Source of the DNA: Altererythrobacter sp. TH136
Lineage (GTDB): Bacteria; Pseudomonadota; Alphaproteobacteria; Sphingomonadales; Sphingomonadaceae
Assembly (NCBI RefSeq): GCF_007065885.1
Contig: NZ_CP041409.1
Coordinates: 1,845,501 to 1,909,500 of the forward strand
Reading direction: 5' to 3'
DNA: 64,000 nucleotides
Shown here: positions 20,116 through 28,374 of the stretch, in pieces
How positions within the stretch are numbered: the stretch's first letter is position 1
Layout of the letters: every line of letters starts with the position of its first letter
Position numbers and translations under genes: made by a program
The notes under the pieces: generated by a model
The model's input: the letters and a program-made list of their open reading frames with translations, nothing else
What the model was told of the DNA's origin: nothing
Databases searched by the model: none

Positions 20116-20628
20116 CTAATCGCCCTCACCGACATCGAGCAGCCGAACGGTAAACAGCAAGGTGGCGCCTCCCGGGATCGGCCCTTTGCCCTTCACGCCA
20201 TAGGCGCTGGTGGCTGGTGCCGCGATCTCGATGGTATCGCCCACCCCCATCTGCGGGATCGCCAGAGTCCACGCCGGAATCAGCTTGTTGAGCGGAAACG
20301 TAGCCGGATCCCCACCTTCGGACGAATCGAAGGTGCTGCCGTCGACGAAGGTGCCGGTGTAGTGGACCGTGACGACGTCGGTCGGCCGGGGATGCACGCC
20401 AGCCCCGTCCCCCGCCACTCGCCGCCACAACACCCCGCCATCCAGCGCCTGCCAGCCCGGCTGCGCCGCGCGCGTGGCCAGCGCCGTCTGCTGGGCATTC
20501 ATCCAGCCGATATCCTGGCTGCGATCAGTCGGCGCAGTGACCGGCTGCGCGATCGCTGCCGCACCTGCGATCAGGGCCGCGCCGAGCGCCAGCGTGGCGC
20601 CGCTTTCGCCTGCGAACCGCAGCCTCAC
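20116..20628 (-). CDS. FKBP-type peptidyl-prolyl isomerase, exported
   Basis: A 170-aa isomerase. A signal sequence or N-terminal anchor (GATLALGAALIAGAAAIAQP) precedes a spacer and one FKBP domain (about 65-168) with VTVHYTGTFVDGSTFDSS, FPLNKLIPAWTLAIPQMGVG and YGVKGKGPIPGGATLLFTVR. The usual Trp at the active-site floor is present in PAWTLAI. It should act in the periplasm on folding proteins. The start overlaps the end of the upstream amidohydrolase by 4 bases. Confidence 0.9.
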   Translation of the reverse strand: MRLRFAGESGATLALGAALIAGAAAIAQPVTAPTDRSQDIGWMNAQQTALATRAAQPGWQALDGGVLWRRVAGDGAGVHPRPTDVVTVHYTGTFVDGSTFDSSEGGDPATFPLNKLIPAWTLAIPQMGVGDTIEIAAPATSAYGVKGKGPIPGGATLLFTVRLLDVGEGD

Positions 20629-21998
20629 CAGTCGTAGGCTTTCGGCTGGTCCCGGTCGTCCAGATCACGGTAGCGGTCCTTCAGCCGGGTCTGGTGATCG
20701 TCGCGCGGTTGTTCCACGCCATCGATGAACACTCGTTCGGCAGTGCTCGACAGTTCCAGCGGATCGCCGTCCCAGATCACCACATCGCCAACCGCGCCCG
20801 GGGCGAGCACGCCCGCGCGGCCTCCCTGACCCGAGATTTCCGCCGGGACCGATGTGATTGCGGCAAACGCCTGTGCCCAGGTGAGGCCGCTTGCCCCGGG
20901 AAGCCTGGTCAGGGCCACCAGGTTGCCGGCGTATTGCTTGAGATTGCGCGGCTGATCGCCGGTCGAGCCCGACAGCCCGCCCAGCGCCACCTTCACCCCG
21001 GCGGCAGCCATGCGGCCGATGTTGCTTTGCGTCGCGGCCAGCTGCTCGAACCGGGAGGGCAGGTCATCCACCGGATCGGCGATCACCGGCACCCCGGCAG
21101 CGGCGATGTCGCTCGCCACGCGCCACCCTTCGCTGACGCCGACCAGCACCAGCTTGAGGTTGGGGAATTCGCTGCGCAGCGCCAGCACCGCGCGGATGTC
21201 GGATGCGCGCTCGACGCCGACGTAGAGCGGCTGCTGCCCGCTCACCACCGGCACCAGCGCCGCCGCGTCGAACCGCGTCAGCAGCACGTCATCCCGCTCG
21301 GCATTGTTGTCGATCAGGCGGCTGTCGATGGGAATGTCATCGCCGGTGGATACCTGGCGCGGACCCCCGCCGCCGGTGATCCGGCTATCGCTGCCGTATT
21401 GCCGCGCCTCGCGCAGCGCGTTCCGAAGCACCGCGTGGGCGCTTACCCGGCTGCCGCCGGCCAGTTGCGCACCGTATTCGCCCAGCGCAACCACCTGAAA
21501 AGCGCGAGGACGCACGATCATGGCGGGGTCCGCACCCAAGTCGACCACCGCGCCTTGCCCGCCGAAGATGGAACTGGCCGGAGCGGGCGAAACGCTGGCC
21601 CGCGTGATCCCGTTATTGCGCGCGACGGCGACGTGCTGGGATGCCGGGTTGAGCGCGGGCATCACGTCGAGCGCGGCGCTGAATGGCGAATTGCGCGCAC
21701 CGACGTCGTTCGATTCGCCGATGCCGTCCGCGTCCGAGAGGCCGAGCGCGGTCATGGCGGCGAACAGCCCGGGGGTGACCCACTTCCCGGTTCCGTCGAT
21801 CGTCTCGACCCCGGCCGGTATCGCCACTCCTTGGCCCGCAGCGACAACCTTACCCCCGCGCACGACGACTGTTGCGCCCTGCACTGGCGCCGATCCGTCG
21901 CCGGTCGCGACGGTGGCGTTGGTGATGGCGAAGTCCTGCGCAGCGGCAGGAACCGCGAGGGCGAGCAGCGCCGCCCCAAGCGCGAGACGGGCGATCAT
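20625..21998 (-). CDS. Amidohydrolase-like exported protein without the HxH metal motif
   Basis: A 457-aa protein of the imidazolonepropionase-like amidohydrolase group with a signal peptide (ARLALGAALLALAVPAAAQ). The composite-domain start (TNATVATGDGSAPVQGATVV) and end (GAVGDVVIWDGDPLE) are normal. However, the first metal motif, normally TPGLIDxHTHL, reads VTPGLFAAMTALGL, so both histidines are gone, and the later His ligands are also hard to find. It follows a normal homologue with a 4-base overlap. It may be a non-catalytic partner subunit or pseudoenzyme; this is inference. Confidence 0.8.
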   Translation of the reverse strand: MIARLALGAALLALAVPAAAQDFAITNATVATGDGSAPVQGATVVVRGGKVVAAGQGVAIPAGVETIDGTGKWVTPGLFAAMTALGLSDADGIGESNDVGARNSPFSAALDVMPALNPASQHVAVARNNGITRASVSPAPASSIFGGQGAVVDLGADPAMIVRPRAFQVVALGEYGAQLAGGSRVSAHAVLRNALREARQYGSDSRITGGGGPRQVSTGDDIPIDSRLIDNNAERDDVLLTRFDAAALVPVVSGQQPLYVGVERASDIRAVLALRSEFPNLKLVLVGVSEGWRVASDIAAAGVPVIADPVDDLPSRFEQLAATQSNIGRMAAAGVKVALGGLSGSTGDQPRNLKQYAGNLVALTRLPGASGLTWAQAFAAITSVPAEISGQGGRAGVLAPGAVGDVVIWDGDPLELSSTAERVFIDGVEQPRDDHQTRLKDRYRDLDDRDQPKAYDW

Positions 21999-23368
21999 TT
22001 CACGTCTCCTTCACCGGGCTGGCCAAGCTCGAAATCGCTCACCGGACGGCGCTTCGGATCGAAAGCGTCGAACATCAGGGCGCCGTCGATCCACACCTTC
22101 TCGGGGCGCGAATAGACGGACAACGGGTTGCCGTTCCAAAGCACCACGTCGGCCATCTTGCCGCTCGCAAGGCTGCCGGTCTTCTCCGCGATGCCCATGG
22201 CGGTCGCGGGGTTGAGGGTCAGCCAGCGGATCACGGTTTCATCGGGGATCGTGATGCCCGCCCGCCGGCCCGCGGTCTGCGCCTTGGCGGCTTCCTGATT
22301 GAGCCGCTGGATGCCGTTTTCGTCATCCGAGTGGATGATGGCGCAGGCACCCGCATTATGGATCAGCGCGGCGTTCTCGGGAATGCCGTCGTAGCTTTCC
22401 ATCTTGAAACCGAACCAGTCGGCCCACACCGCCGAGCAGACGCCATTCTCGCGCAGCAGATCGGCGACCTTGTAGCTTTCGACCGCGTGGTGGAACGCGG
22501 TGACCTTGTACCCGGCTTCCTTTGCCATGTCGAGCACGACGGCCATCTCGTCGGCGCGGTAACAGTGGTTCTGGACCAGGATCTTGCCGTCGAGCACGCC
22601 CGCAAGCGTTTCCTTGGCGAGGTCGCGCGTCTTGCGCCCATCATCCATCCACTTGCGGGCATCGATCCAGGTCTGCCGGTCGACCGCGATGTTGCCCATC
22701 CGGGTAGATGGCTGACGCCCCTTGCTGCCATAGACCCGCTTGGGGTTCTCGCCGCACGCCATCTTCATGCCATAGGGCGCGTCGGGGAACTTCATGCCCT
22801 GCATCGTGCGCGACGGGACGTTCTTGAGCGTGACCGAGCGGCCGCCGACCAGGTTCGCCGAACCGGGCAAAATCATCAGCGAGGTGACGCCGCCGTTGGC
22901 CAGCGCGCGGCTGAACCCGGGGTCCTGCGGCCACACCGAATGTTCGACCCAAACGTCCGGCGTGGTCGGGTTGGTCGCCTCGTTGCCATCGGACAAAGCC
23001 GCGATCCCGGGCGACGGATACGCACCGAGATGCGAGTGGATGTCGATGATGCCGGGCGTGACGAATTTGCCGGTGCCGTCGATCCGGGTGTAGCCGGCCG
23101 GGATGGCTAGGTCGGCCCCGCCCACACCAACAACCTTGCCATCGGCGAACAGCACCGTGCCGCCGTCGATCCGACCGCCCGCGCCGTCGAACACCGTGGC
23201 GCCGACCAGTGCGGTGGGCGCGCCAGGATACGCGCGATAGGTCGACGGATAGGGATTCTCGTCGATCGCCGTTGACGCGCTGGAGTTATCGTTGCCACCG
23301 CCCGTGGTCGCGCAAGCGGTCAGCGCCAGCGCGCCCAGGGCCGCGCACGTCGTTCGCCAGAGTGTCAT
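21995..23368 (-). CDS. Amidohydrolase family lipoprotein
   Basis: A 457-aa exported amidohydrolase. The N-terminus MTLWRTTCAALGALALTAC is a lipoprotein signal with lipobox LTAC. The metal motif FVTPGIIDIHSHLGAYPSPG carries HxH; NHCYRADEM and FHHAVESYKVADLL supply further ligands, and SDDEN is near the catalytic Asp. The end GKMADVVLWNGNPLSVYSRP is typical. The start at 23368 has a GGGGGA Shine-Dalgarno and removes a spurious upstream extension. Family members cleave cyclic or peptide amide bonds; with the POT peptide transporter 61 bases upstream, peptide metabolism is plausible. Confidence 0.87.
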   Translation of the reverse strand: MTLWRTTCAALGALALTACATTGGGNDNSSASTAIDENPYPSTYRAYPGAPTALVGATVFDGAGGRIDGGTVLFADGKVVGVGGADLAIPAGYTRIDGTGKFVTPGIIDIHSHLGAYPSPGIAALSDGNEATNPTTPDVWVEHSVWPQDPGFSRALANGGVTSLMILPGSANLVGGRSVTLKNVPSRTMQGMKFPDAPYGMKMACGENPKRVYGSKGRQPSTRMGNIAVDRQTWIDARKWMDDGRKTRDLAKETLAGVLDGKILVQNHCYRADEMAVVLDMAKEAGYKVTAFHHAVESYKVADLLRENGVCSAVWADWFGFKMESYDGIPENAALIHNAGACAIIHSDDENGIQRLNQEAAKAQTAGRRAGITIPDETVIRWLTLNPATAMGIAEKTGSLASGKMADVVLWNGNPLSVYSRPEKVWIDGALMFDAFDPKRRPVSDFELGQPGEGDVK

Positions 23369-23429
23369 ACTTCCCCCGTTGAAGTCCGGCGCGGCCGCAG
23401 TGGAGCGGCCGCGCCGGGATATCGTCTGA

Positions 23430-25010
23430 TCAGGTGTTGCGGGTCGCCGGATGGATCCCGGCTTCTTGCGGCTCGACCCCGGCCTGGCTCTGTCCTTCAA
23501 GGTCATCGCCGACATTGTCGTCGCGCAGCGTGTCGAGATGCATCAACCGCTTGATGAGCGGGCTGATCAGCAGCACGCCGACGCCAACGCCGACCGCGAC
23601 CCACCCGACGGTCGAGTAAACATCGAGCACCACGGTCTTGCCCGCTTCCTCGCCCACGCCTTCGGCGCCAGTGGCCGACGCGATCAGGCCGGCGGCAAAG
23701 TTGCCGGTGGCCGAGGCGAAGAACCAGGTGCCCATGATCAACGACGCCATGTGCGCGGGCGCCAGCCGGTTCATCGCCGACAGGCCGACCGGGCTAAGGC
23801 ACAGCTCTCCGGTGGTGTGGAGCAGGTAGATCAGGAAGATGAAGATCACCGGCGTCGGCACGTCGATGCCCACCGAGCTGGCGCCCCACACGAGCACCAG
23901 GAAGCCGAGCCCGACCTGGATCACGCCGAGGCCGAACTTGAACGGAGTGGACGGCTCCAACCCCTTGCGGCCAAGCACGGTCCATACCGTCGCGAAGACG
24001 GGCGCGAGGAGGATGATGTAGATCGCGTTGATCGACTGGAATACCGATGCCGGCACCCCGCCGCGATCAACGTGACGGTCGGTGAACAGGTTGAGGCTCG
24101 ATCCCGCCTGTTCGAACAGCGCCCAGAAGATGATCGACGCCAGGATCAGGAACATGGCCGCGAAGATCCGGTCGCGATCATGGGGTTCAAGCTTGGTGAC
24201 GGCCGTGAACAATACGTACAGCACCAGCAAGCCGCCGAAGATGCCCAGCAGCCAGCCCACGACCGACTGGTTCTGCACGAGCACCCAGGCCAGTGCGACC
24301 AGCGCCAGACCGACACCGTACATCGACCATTCGCGGCTCTTGGCCAGCGCCTTGGGAGGCTCGCCCCGGCCCAGCAGCAGGCCGCGGCCGAGCACGAACA
24401 CGATCAGGCCGGCGAGCATGCCGATCCCGGCCAGGCCGAAGCCGTACGACCAGCCATAGGTTTCACCGATGTAGCCGCACAGCAGCGAGCCGAGCGCCGC
24501 GCCTAGGTTAATGCCCATGTAGAAGATCGTGTAGGCACCGTCGCGCCGCACGTCGGTGCGCGGATACAGCTGGCCGACGATCACCGAGATGTTCGCCTTG
24601 AGGAAGCCCGAGCCCACGATGATCAGCGCCAGCGCAAGCCAGAACACGCTGATGACCGGATTGTCGGTGTGACCCGCGCCAGCCTCGCCTTCGAAGGCCA
24701 TGAAGAAGTGGCCCAGCGTCAGCAGGACCGCACCGAACTGCACCGCCTTGCGTTGCCCTAGGTACCGGTCGGCCAGATAGCCGCCCACCACCGGGGTAAT
24801 GTAGACCAACGCGGTGTAGGCGCCGTAGATGACGCCGGCTTCGCTGTCGGAATAGAGCCAGTGCTTGGTCAGGTAGAAGATCAGCAGCGCGCGCATGCCG
24901 TAGTAGGAGAACCGTTCCCACATCTCGGCGAAGAAGAGCATGAACAGGCCCTTCGGATGCCCCAGAAACGTGCCGGCGCTATCGCCGTGCGGAAGCTGCT
25001 GTGTAGCCAT
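23430..25010 (-). CDS. Proton-coupled oligopeptide transporter (POT/PTR2 family)
   Basis: A 526-aa MFS protein with 12-14 membrane segments that imports di- and tripeptides with protons. The POT signatures are present: EMWERFSYYGMRALLIFYLT (proton-coupling ExxER-type motif), GGYLADRYLGQRKAV and FYMGINLGAALGSLLCGYIG (FYxxINxG). A tail of about 25 charged residues ends in HPATRNT. It is the first gene of a likely operon with the two amidohydrolases and FKBP. A near-perfect palindrome lies about 95 bases upstream, shared with the divergent GntR gene. Confidence 0.93.
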   Translation of the reverse strand: MATQQLPHGDSAGTFLGHPKGLFMLFFAEMWERFSYYGMRALLIFYLTKHWLYSDSEAGVIYGAYTALVYITPVVGGYLADRYLGQRKAVQFGAVLLTLGHFFMAFEGEAGAGHTDNPVISVFWLALALIIVGSGFLKANISVIVGQLYPRTDVRRDGAYTIFYMGINLGAALGSLLCGYIGETYGWSYGFGLAGIGMLAGLIVFVLGRGLLLGRGEPPKALAKSREWSMYGVGLALVALAWVLVQNQSVVGWLLGIFGGLLVLYVLFTAVTKLEPHDRDRIFAAMFLILASIIFWALFEQAGSSLNLFTDRHVDRGGVPASVFQSINAIYIILLAPVFATVWTVLGRKGLEPSTPFKFGLGVIQVGLGFLVLVWGASSVGIDVPTPVIFIFLIYLLHTTGELCLSPVGLSAMNRLAPAHMASLIMGTWFFASATGNFAAGLIASATGAEGVGEEAGKTVVLDVYSTVGWVAVGVGVGVLLISPLIKRLMHLDTLRDDNVGDDLEGQSQAGVEPQEAGIHPATRNT

Positions 25011-25103
25011 CTATAGCTTGCCCTCATGTACCCTGGCGGAGCGCGATCTGTCGCCGCTGACCGCCCGAAAAAGATGACCTAGCCTAGCGGCTTGCTCGCT
25101 CAT

Positions 25104-25121
25104 GTGAAGCAATTGTTTCAC
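25104..25121. promoter_or_regulatory. 18-bp palindrome GTGAAGCAATTGTTTCAC, putative operator
   Basis: The sequence is symmetric at 16 of 18 positions around CAATTG and stands out in a GC-rich region. It lies between the divergent POT transporter (start 25010) and the GntR regulator (start 25208). A dimeric winged-helix repressor such as the adjacent GntR protein is the obvious candidate to bind it. Confidence 0.5.
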
Positions 25122-25207
25122 CCGCAACCGCTCTCGCCGCTAGGCGGGGAACTTGACGCGCTGTGCTGTATTATGTCACTGACGCACCTGGAAATCGAGG
25201 ATGTCTC

Positions 25208-25549
25208 ATGACTCAGCAGAGCCGACCGGTGTACCTGAGGCTGCGTGACCTGGTCGCGGCCGCGATCATGGACGGACGCTATCGCGAAGGTGAAATGCTG
25301 CCGTCGGTACGCGCTTTGGCCGCTGAACAGGGGGCCAATCCCCTCACGGTCGCCAAGGCGTACCAGCAGTTCCAGGCGGATGGGCTGATCGAGGTGCAGC
25401 GGGGCGTTGGAATGTATGTCGCGGCAGGCGCGGCGGACAGGCTGCGGAGCGCGGAGCGGTCGCGCTTTCTTGACGAGGAGTGGCCCGAACTGATGGCGCG
25501 GATGCGCCGGCTCGGTCTGGACGCGGCGCAGTTGCTGGCGGACGCCTGA
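25208..25549 (+). CDS. GntR family transcriptional regulator, YtrA-like short form
   Basis: A 113-aa regulator with an N-terminal winged HTH ([20 protein letters not shown], then [20 protein letters not shown] and [21 protein letters not shown]) and a short helical C-terminal part of about 40 residues ([19 protein letters not shown]). The lack of a large effector domain marks the YtrA subgroup, which often controls transporters. It diverges from the POT operon with a palindrome in between. An upstream in-frame ATG at 25163 is possible but less likely than 25208. Confidence 0.85.
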   Translation: MTQQSRPVYLRLRDLVAAAIMDGRYREGEMLPSVRALAAEQGANPLTVAKAYQQFQADGLIEVQRGVGMYVAAGAADRLRSAERSRFLDEEWPELMARMRRLGLDAAQLLADA

Positions 25550-25650
25550 CCGGCTGCAAACTGTCCGTTGCGCAGCCGGCGTGCCTCTGCCAGATTGCGG
25601 GAATTGGTTCGAGCTCGTCGCGCTCGGTGACTGGCTCGGGAGATGCGCAC

Positions 25651-25932
25651 ATGATCAGGTCGGAGCTGCTGCAGGCGCTGGGTCGGGAAAATCCCGATCT
25701 GCGAGCGGAAGAGGTCGAACAGGTGGTCGACACCTTCTTTGACGAAATCGCCAAGCGCCTGGCCGAAGGCGGCCGGGTGGAATTGCGCGGGTTCGGCGCC
25801 TTCTCCACCCGTGAGCGCGGCGCCCGCAAGGGCCGCAATCCGCGCACCGGAGAAGCGGTGGAAGTGCCCGCGAAGAAGGTTCCGTACTTCAAGCCGGGCA
25901 AGGAAATGCGCCGCGTCGTCAACGACGACTGA
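25651..25932 (+). CDS. ihfB: Integration host factor subunit beta
   Basis: A 93-aa HU/IHF-type DNA-bending protein. [17 protein letters not shown] and [22 protein letters not shown] form the helical body, and [20 protein letters not shown] with [20 protein letters not shown] form the DNA arm, with the Pro in RNP at its tip. The sequence matches IHF-beta ([12 protein letters not shown]) rather than HU. The ATG at 25651 follows a GGGAG. It should act with an IHF-alpha encoded elsewhere. Confidence 0.93.
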   Translation: MIRSELLQALGRENPDLRAEEVEQVVDTFFDEIAKRLAEGGRVELRGFGAFSTRERGARKGRNPRTGEAVEVPAKKVPYFKPGKEMRRVVNDD

Positions 25933-25988
25933 CAACTTCGCCGCCGCGAATTGCTCCTGCGCCCGTGCCGCGCTAGCGCACACGCTGC

Positions 25989-26073
25989 GCGGGCGTGGCG
26001 GAATGGTAGACGCCGGGGACTTAAAATCCCCTGAGCCTTGCTCGTGTGGGTTCGAGTCCCACCGCCCGCACCA
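25989..26073 (+). tRNA. tRNA-Leu (anticodon TAA)
   Basis: An 85-base class II tRNA with encoded CCA. The acceptor stem pairs GCGGGCG with CGCCCGC, the anticodon stem GGGGA/TCCCC encloses CTTAAAA giving TAA, a variable arm (TGAGCCTTGCTCG region) follows, and the T-loop is GGTTCGAGTCC. It reads UUA and UUG. Confidence 0.96.
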
Positions 26074-26217
26074 CCCCAGAACGTTTGCCTCCCTGTTGAG
26101 GGTGAGTGCGCAGGCTTCCGCTAACCTGCTCTTTACCCGTGCCAGAGCAATGACGCGGCACGGTTCCGGTCACGCCGGGACCGCCGCGGCAGGGGTGCCG
26201 CGCCAGGGGGATGAGCA

Positions 26218-26880
26218 ATGGAGCAGGGGCGTATCAGCGTGCCGCAGGAGGGGGCACCCACGGCGTGCGAGCCGGTGTGTGAAGAACGCACGGCGCCGCG
26301 CTTCACGCTGCTCATCCGCGCGGCCAAGGTGGTCACGCCCGCCGGCGAATTCATCTGCGTGATCCGCGATGTTTCGCAAAGCGGCGTGTCGCTCCGCGGC
26401 TTTCACGCGTTGCCCGAAAATGGCCCCCACTGGCTAGAACTGCAAACCGGCGAGCGCTACGCCATCGAGCCGGTCTGGAGCCGGGGTCTGGAGGCCGGGT
26501 ACCGCTTCGCCAGCGCGGTCGATGTCGCCACGCTGATCGCCGAGGCTGGGCGCTATCCCAAGCGGCGGCTGCGCCTCAACATCGGGTTGGAGGTCGAACT
26601 GGCGTTTCTCGGGGGGCGGGTCCGGGCCGATGTGATCAACCTGTCTCAGCAGGGCGCCCGCATCGAGTGCGACACCCTGCTGGCGCTCGACCAGCCGCTG
26701 CGCCTGTGTTCTGGGCTGCTGCCCGAAGTCCGGGCGCGGGTTCGCTGGCGCAGCAAGCGCGAATACGGCCTGGTGTTCGACGATACCTTCACCCTCAGCC
26801 AACTGGCCGCTTTTGCGGCGGGAGTGCAGGCACCGGCCCTGCTCGCCCAGCCAGCCTGCGCGGCCGCGCTGCGCCGCTAA
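26218..26880 (+). CDS. Tandem PilZ-like domain protein
   Basis: A 220-aa soluble protein with two PilZ-like halves. The second (about 115-205) has RRLRLNIGLEVELAFLGG then DVINLSQQGARIECD, matching the RxxxR and D/NxSxxG c-di-GMP signature. The first (about 25-105) has APRFTLLIRAAKV and RDVSQSGVSLRGF, a similar but less complete motif. PilZ domains bind cyclic di-GMP and control motility or exopolysaccharide. The start at 26218 follows an AGGGGG. The last 20 residues are Ala-rich. It stands alone after tRNA-Leu. Confidence 0.8.
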   Translation: MEQGRISVPQEGAPTACEPVCEERTAPRFTLLIRAAKVVTPAGEFICVIRDVSQSGVSLRGFHALPENGPHWLELQTGERYAIEPVWSRGLEAGYRFASAVDVATLIAEAGRYPKRRLRLNIGLEVELAFLGGRVRADVINLSQQGARIECDTLLALDQPLRLCSGLLPEVRARVRWRSKREYGLVFDDTFTLSQLAAFAAGVQAPALLAQPACAAALRR

Positions 26881-27034
26881 ACCCAAGGCGGCGCGGGACG
26901 GGACTGCGTTTACCGCCCGGTAACCATTAAACTTCATCCTCGGCCAATCGAACCGGGGGGATTTCGGTGCAACCGAGCAAAGTGACCATCATCACCGCGA
27001 ACCCAGCCGCGCGCTGGTACTTGCGGAGCGCGGC

Positions 27035-28228
27035 ATGAGCCTGTTCGTCGAGCGGCGCCGGCCGATGTTTTCCGCCGAGCTGACTGCGCGCGTGACCCTC
27101 GCCTGGACGATGATCGCTGCCCTGTTGCTGGTCACCAACCTGCCCGGCATCCTGGCGCATGACACCCCCGCTGCTGGTGAAAGCGTGCGCTTGATCGCTG
27201 CGCTGCGTCCGCTGCTCGGCTCCTCCGTCGCCACTTCGGCGGCGCTCATCCTGGCGCCGTTGATCCTGCTGTTTGCGTGCCTGATGCTGATCGGGCGGAT
27301 CGCCGGGCGCATCATGGGCGATGAAGTCGCCCTGCTCGCGTGCCTGGCGTTTGCATTCTGCGTTCCCGTGATCGAGCATTTCCGGCCTATGCAGATCGAC
27401 CATTATGGCGGTCAGATCGCCTGTGTCCTGCTCGCCATGAACGGACTGATGGCCCGCTCGGCGCGAGTCGGCGGTTGGCTGGTCGGCAGTGCGCTTGCGC
27501 TCGGACTGTCGTTTTCGATCGAGGGGCTGCCGCTGGCCGTCGCGGTGCTGGGAGTTCTGGCGGGGCGCTGGCTGGGCAACCGGGCCGAACGCCAATGGCT
27601 GGTCAGCTCCCTGCAGGCCCTGGCGGCTTCCACTGCGGTCCTCCTCCTGCTCGGCGGGGGGGCGCCCGATGTCATCGCCGCCTGCAACGCCATCTCGCTG
27701 ATGCATCTGGCCATGTTTGCATGGGGGGCGGCGGTCGTGACCGTCTGTTCCGCGCTGGGCCCGCAGCCGCGCTTGATCGTGAGCACTGGATTTACGCTGG
27801 TCGTTGGCGGGGCGTTGGCGATCGTGTCGCAAATGGCTCCGCAGTGCCTCGCCAATGGTCCGGATTCCGCCCTCCCGATCTGGCAGCAACCGATCCCGAC
27901 GGTCGTCCAGATGGTTCTTCCGCCAGCGATCGCGATCTGGGCGGCGACCAAAATGGCCGGCCGCGCGTCAAGCTGGCTGCGCGGGTGGTGGCTGCAGTAT
28001 GCGGTTCTGCTGTCCGCGGCGTTCGTCATCAGCATCTTCGATTCGCGCGCCGGCGCGGTAGCGGGAGCACTGGCCGCCATCCCGCTCGGCTGGCAGGTGC
28101 GCGAATGGCTTCGCCGCGTGCGGCGGGTCCGGCGCCCCGCAAAGCGCGCGCTCGGCTACGGCAGCGTGGTGTTCGCGCTCGTGCCGGCCGCCCCGGCGTT
28201 TTTGCTCGCTACCGCGATGACCGGCTGA
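27035..28228 (+). CDS. GT-C-like multi-pass membrane protein, shortened
   Basis: A 397-aa protein with about ten membrane segments. The segment EHFRPMQIDHYGGQIACVL resembles the RIDHHGWQ motif of a GT-C-type membrane protein family common in sphingomonads. In those relatives, as I recall them, a large first extracytoplasmic loop with a DPDD...QVRDW..GQ element and an HWSR motif precedes this site; here the sequence goes from LPGILAHDTPA straight to the next membrane helices, so the presumed donor-binding loop is absent, and the motif itself is altered (DHY rather than DHH). It may be a non-catalytic derivative. GGAG lies 7 bases before the ATG. The next gene begins 147 bases later. Confidence 0.55.
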   Translation: MSLFVERRRPMFSAELTARVTLAWTMIAALLLVTNLPGILAHDTPAAGESVRLIAALRPLLGSSVATSAALILAPLILLFACLMLIGRIAGRIMGDEVALLACLAFAFCVPVIEHFRPMQIDHYGGQIACVLLAMNGLMARSARVGGWLVGSALALGLSFSIEGLPLAVAVLGVLAGRWLGNRAERQWLVSSLQALAASTAVLLLLGGGAPDVIAACNAISLMHLAMFAWGAAVVTVCSALGPQPRLIVSTGFTLVVGGALAIVSQMAPQCLANGPDSALPIWQQPIPTVVQMVLPPAIAIWAATKMAGRASSWLRGWWLQYAVLLSAAFVISIFDSRAGAVAGALAAIPLGWQVREWLRRVRRVRRPAKRALGYGSVVFALVPAAPAFLLATAMTG

Positions 28229-28374
28229 GCCACACCTTTCGTCGGGTGCATTGGCACCCCGGTCGAGCCTGCGATTGCCCTCATCATGCGCGCAGTCTAT
28301 GGGCGACGGGCTCCAACTCGCGCGCAGAGACCGAATGCGCGCAATACACACGTGAGCCCTTTAGGCATGGTGGG

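Noticed and set aside
25153-25174. TTGACG followed by TATTAT as a sigma-70 promoter for the GntR gene
   Set aside because: The spacer is only 10 bases, far from the required 16-18.
26021-26218. Minus-strand frame ending in AVGLEPTRARLRGF
   Set aside because: Antisense of tRNA-Leu; same artefact.
26908-26934. TTTACCGCCCGGTAACCATTAA as a CtrA site
   Set aside because: Contains pieces like TAACCATTAA but does not fit TTAA-N7-TTAA.
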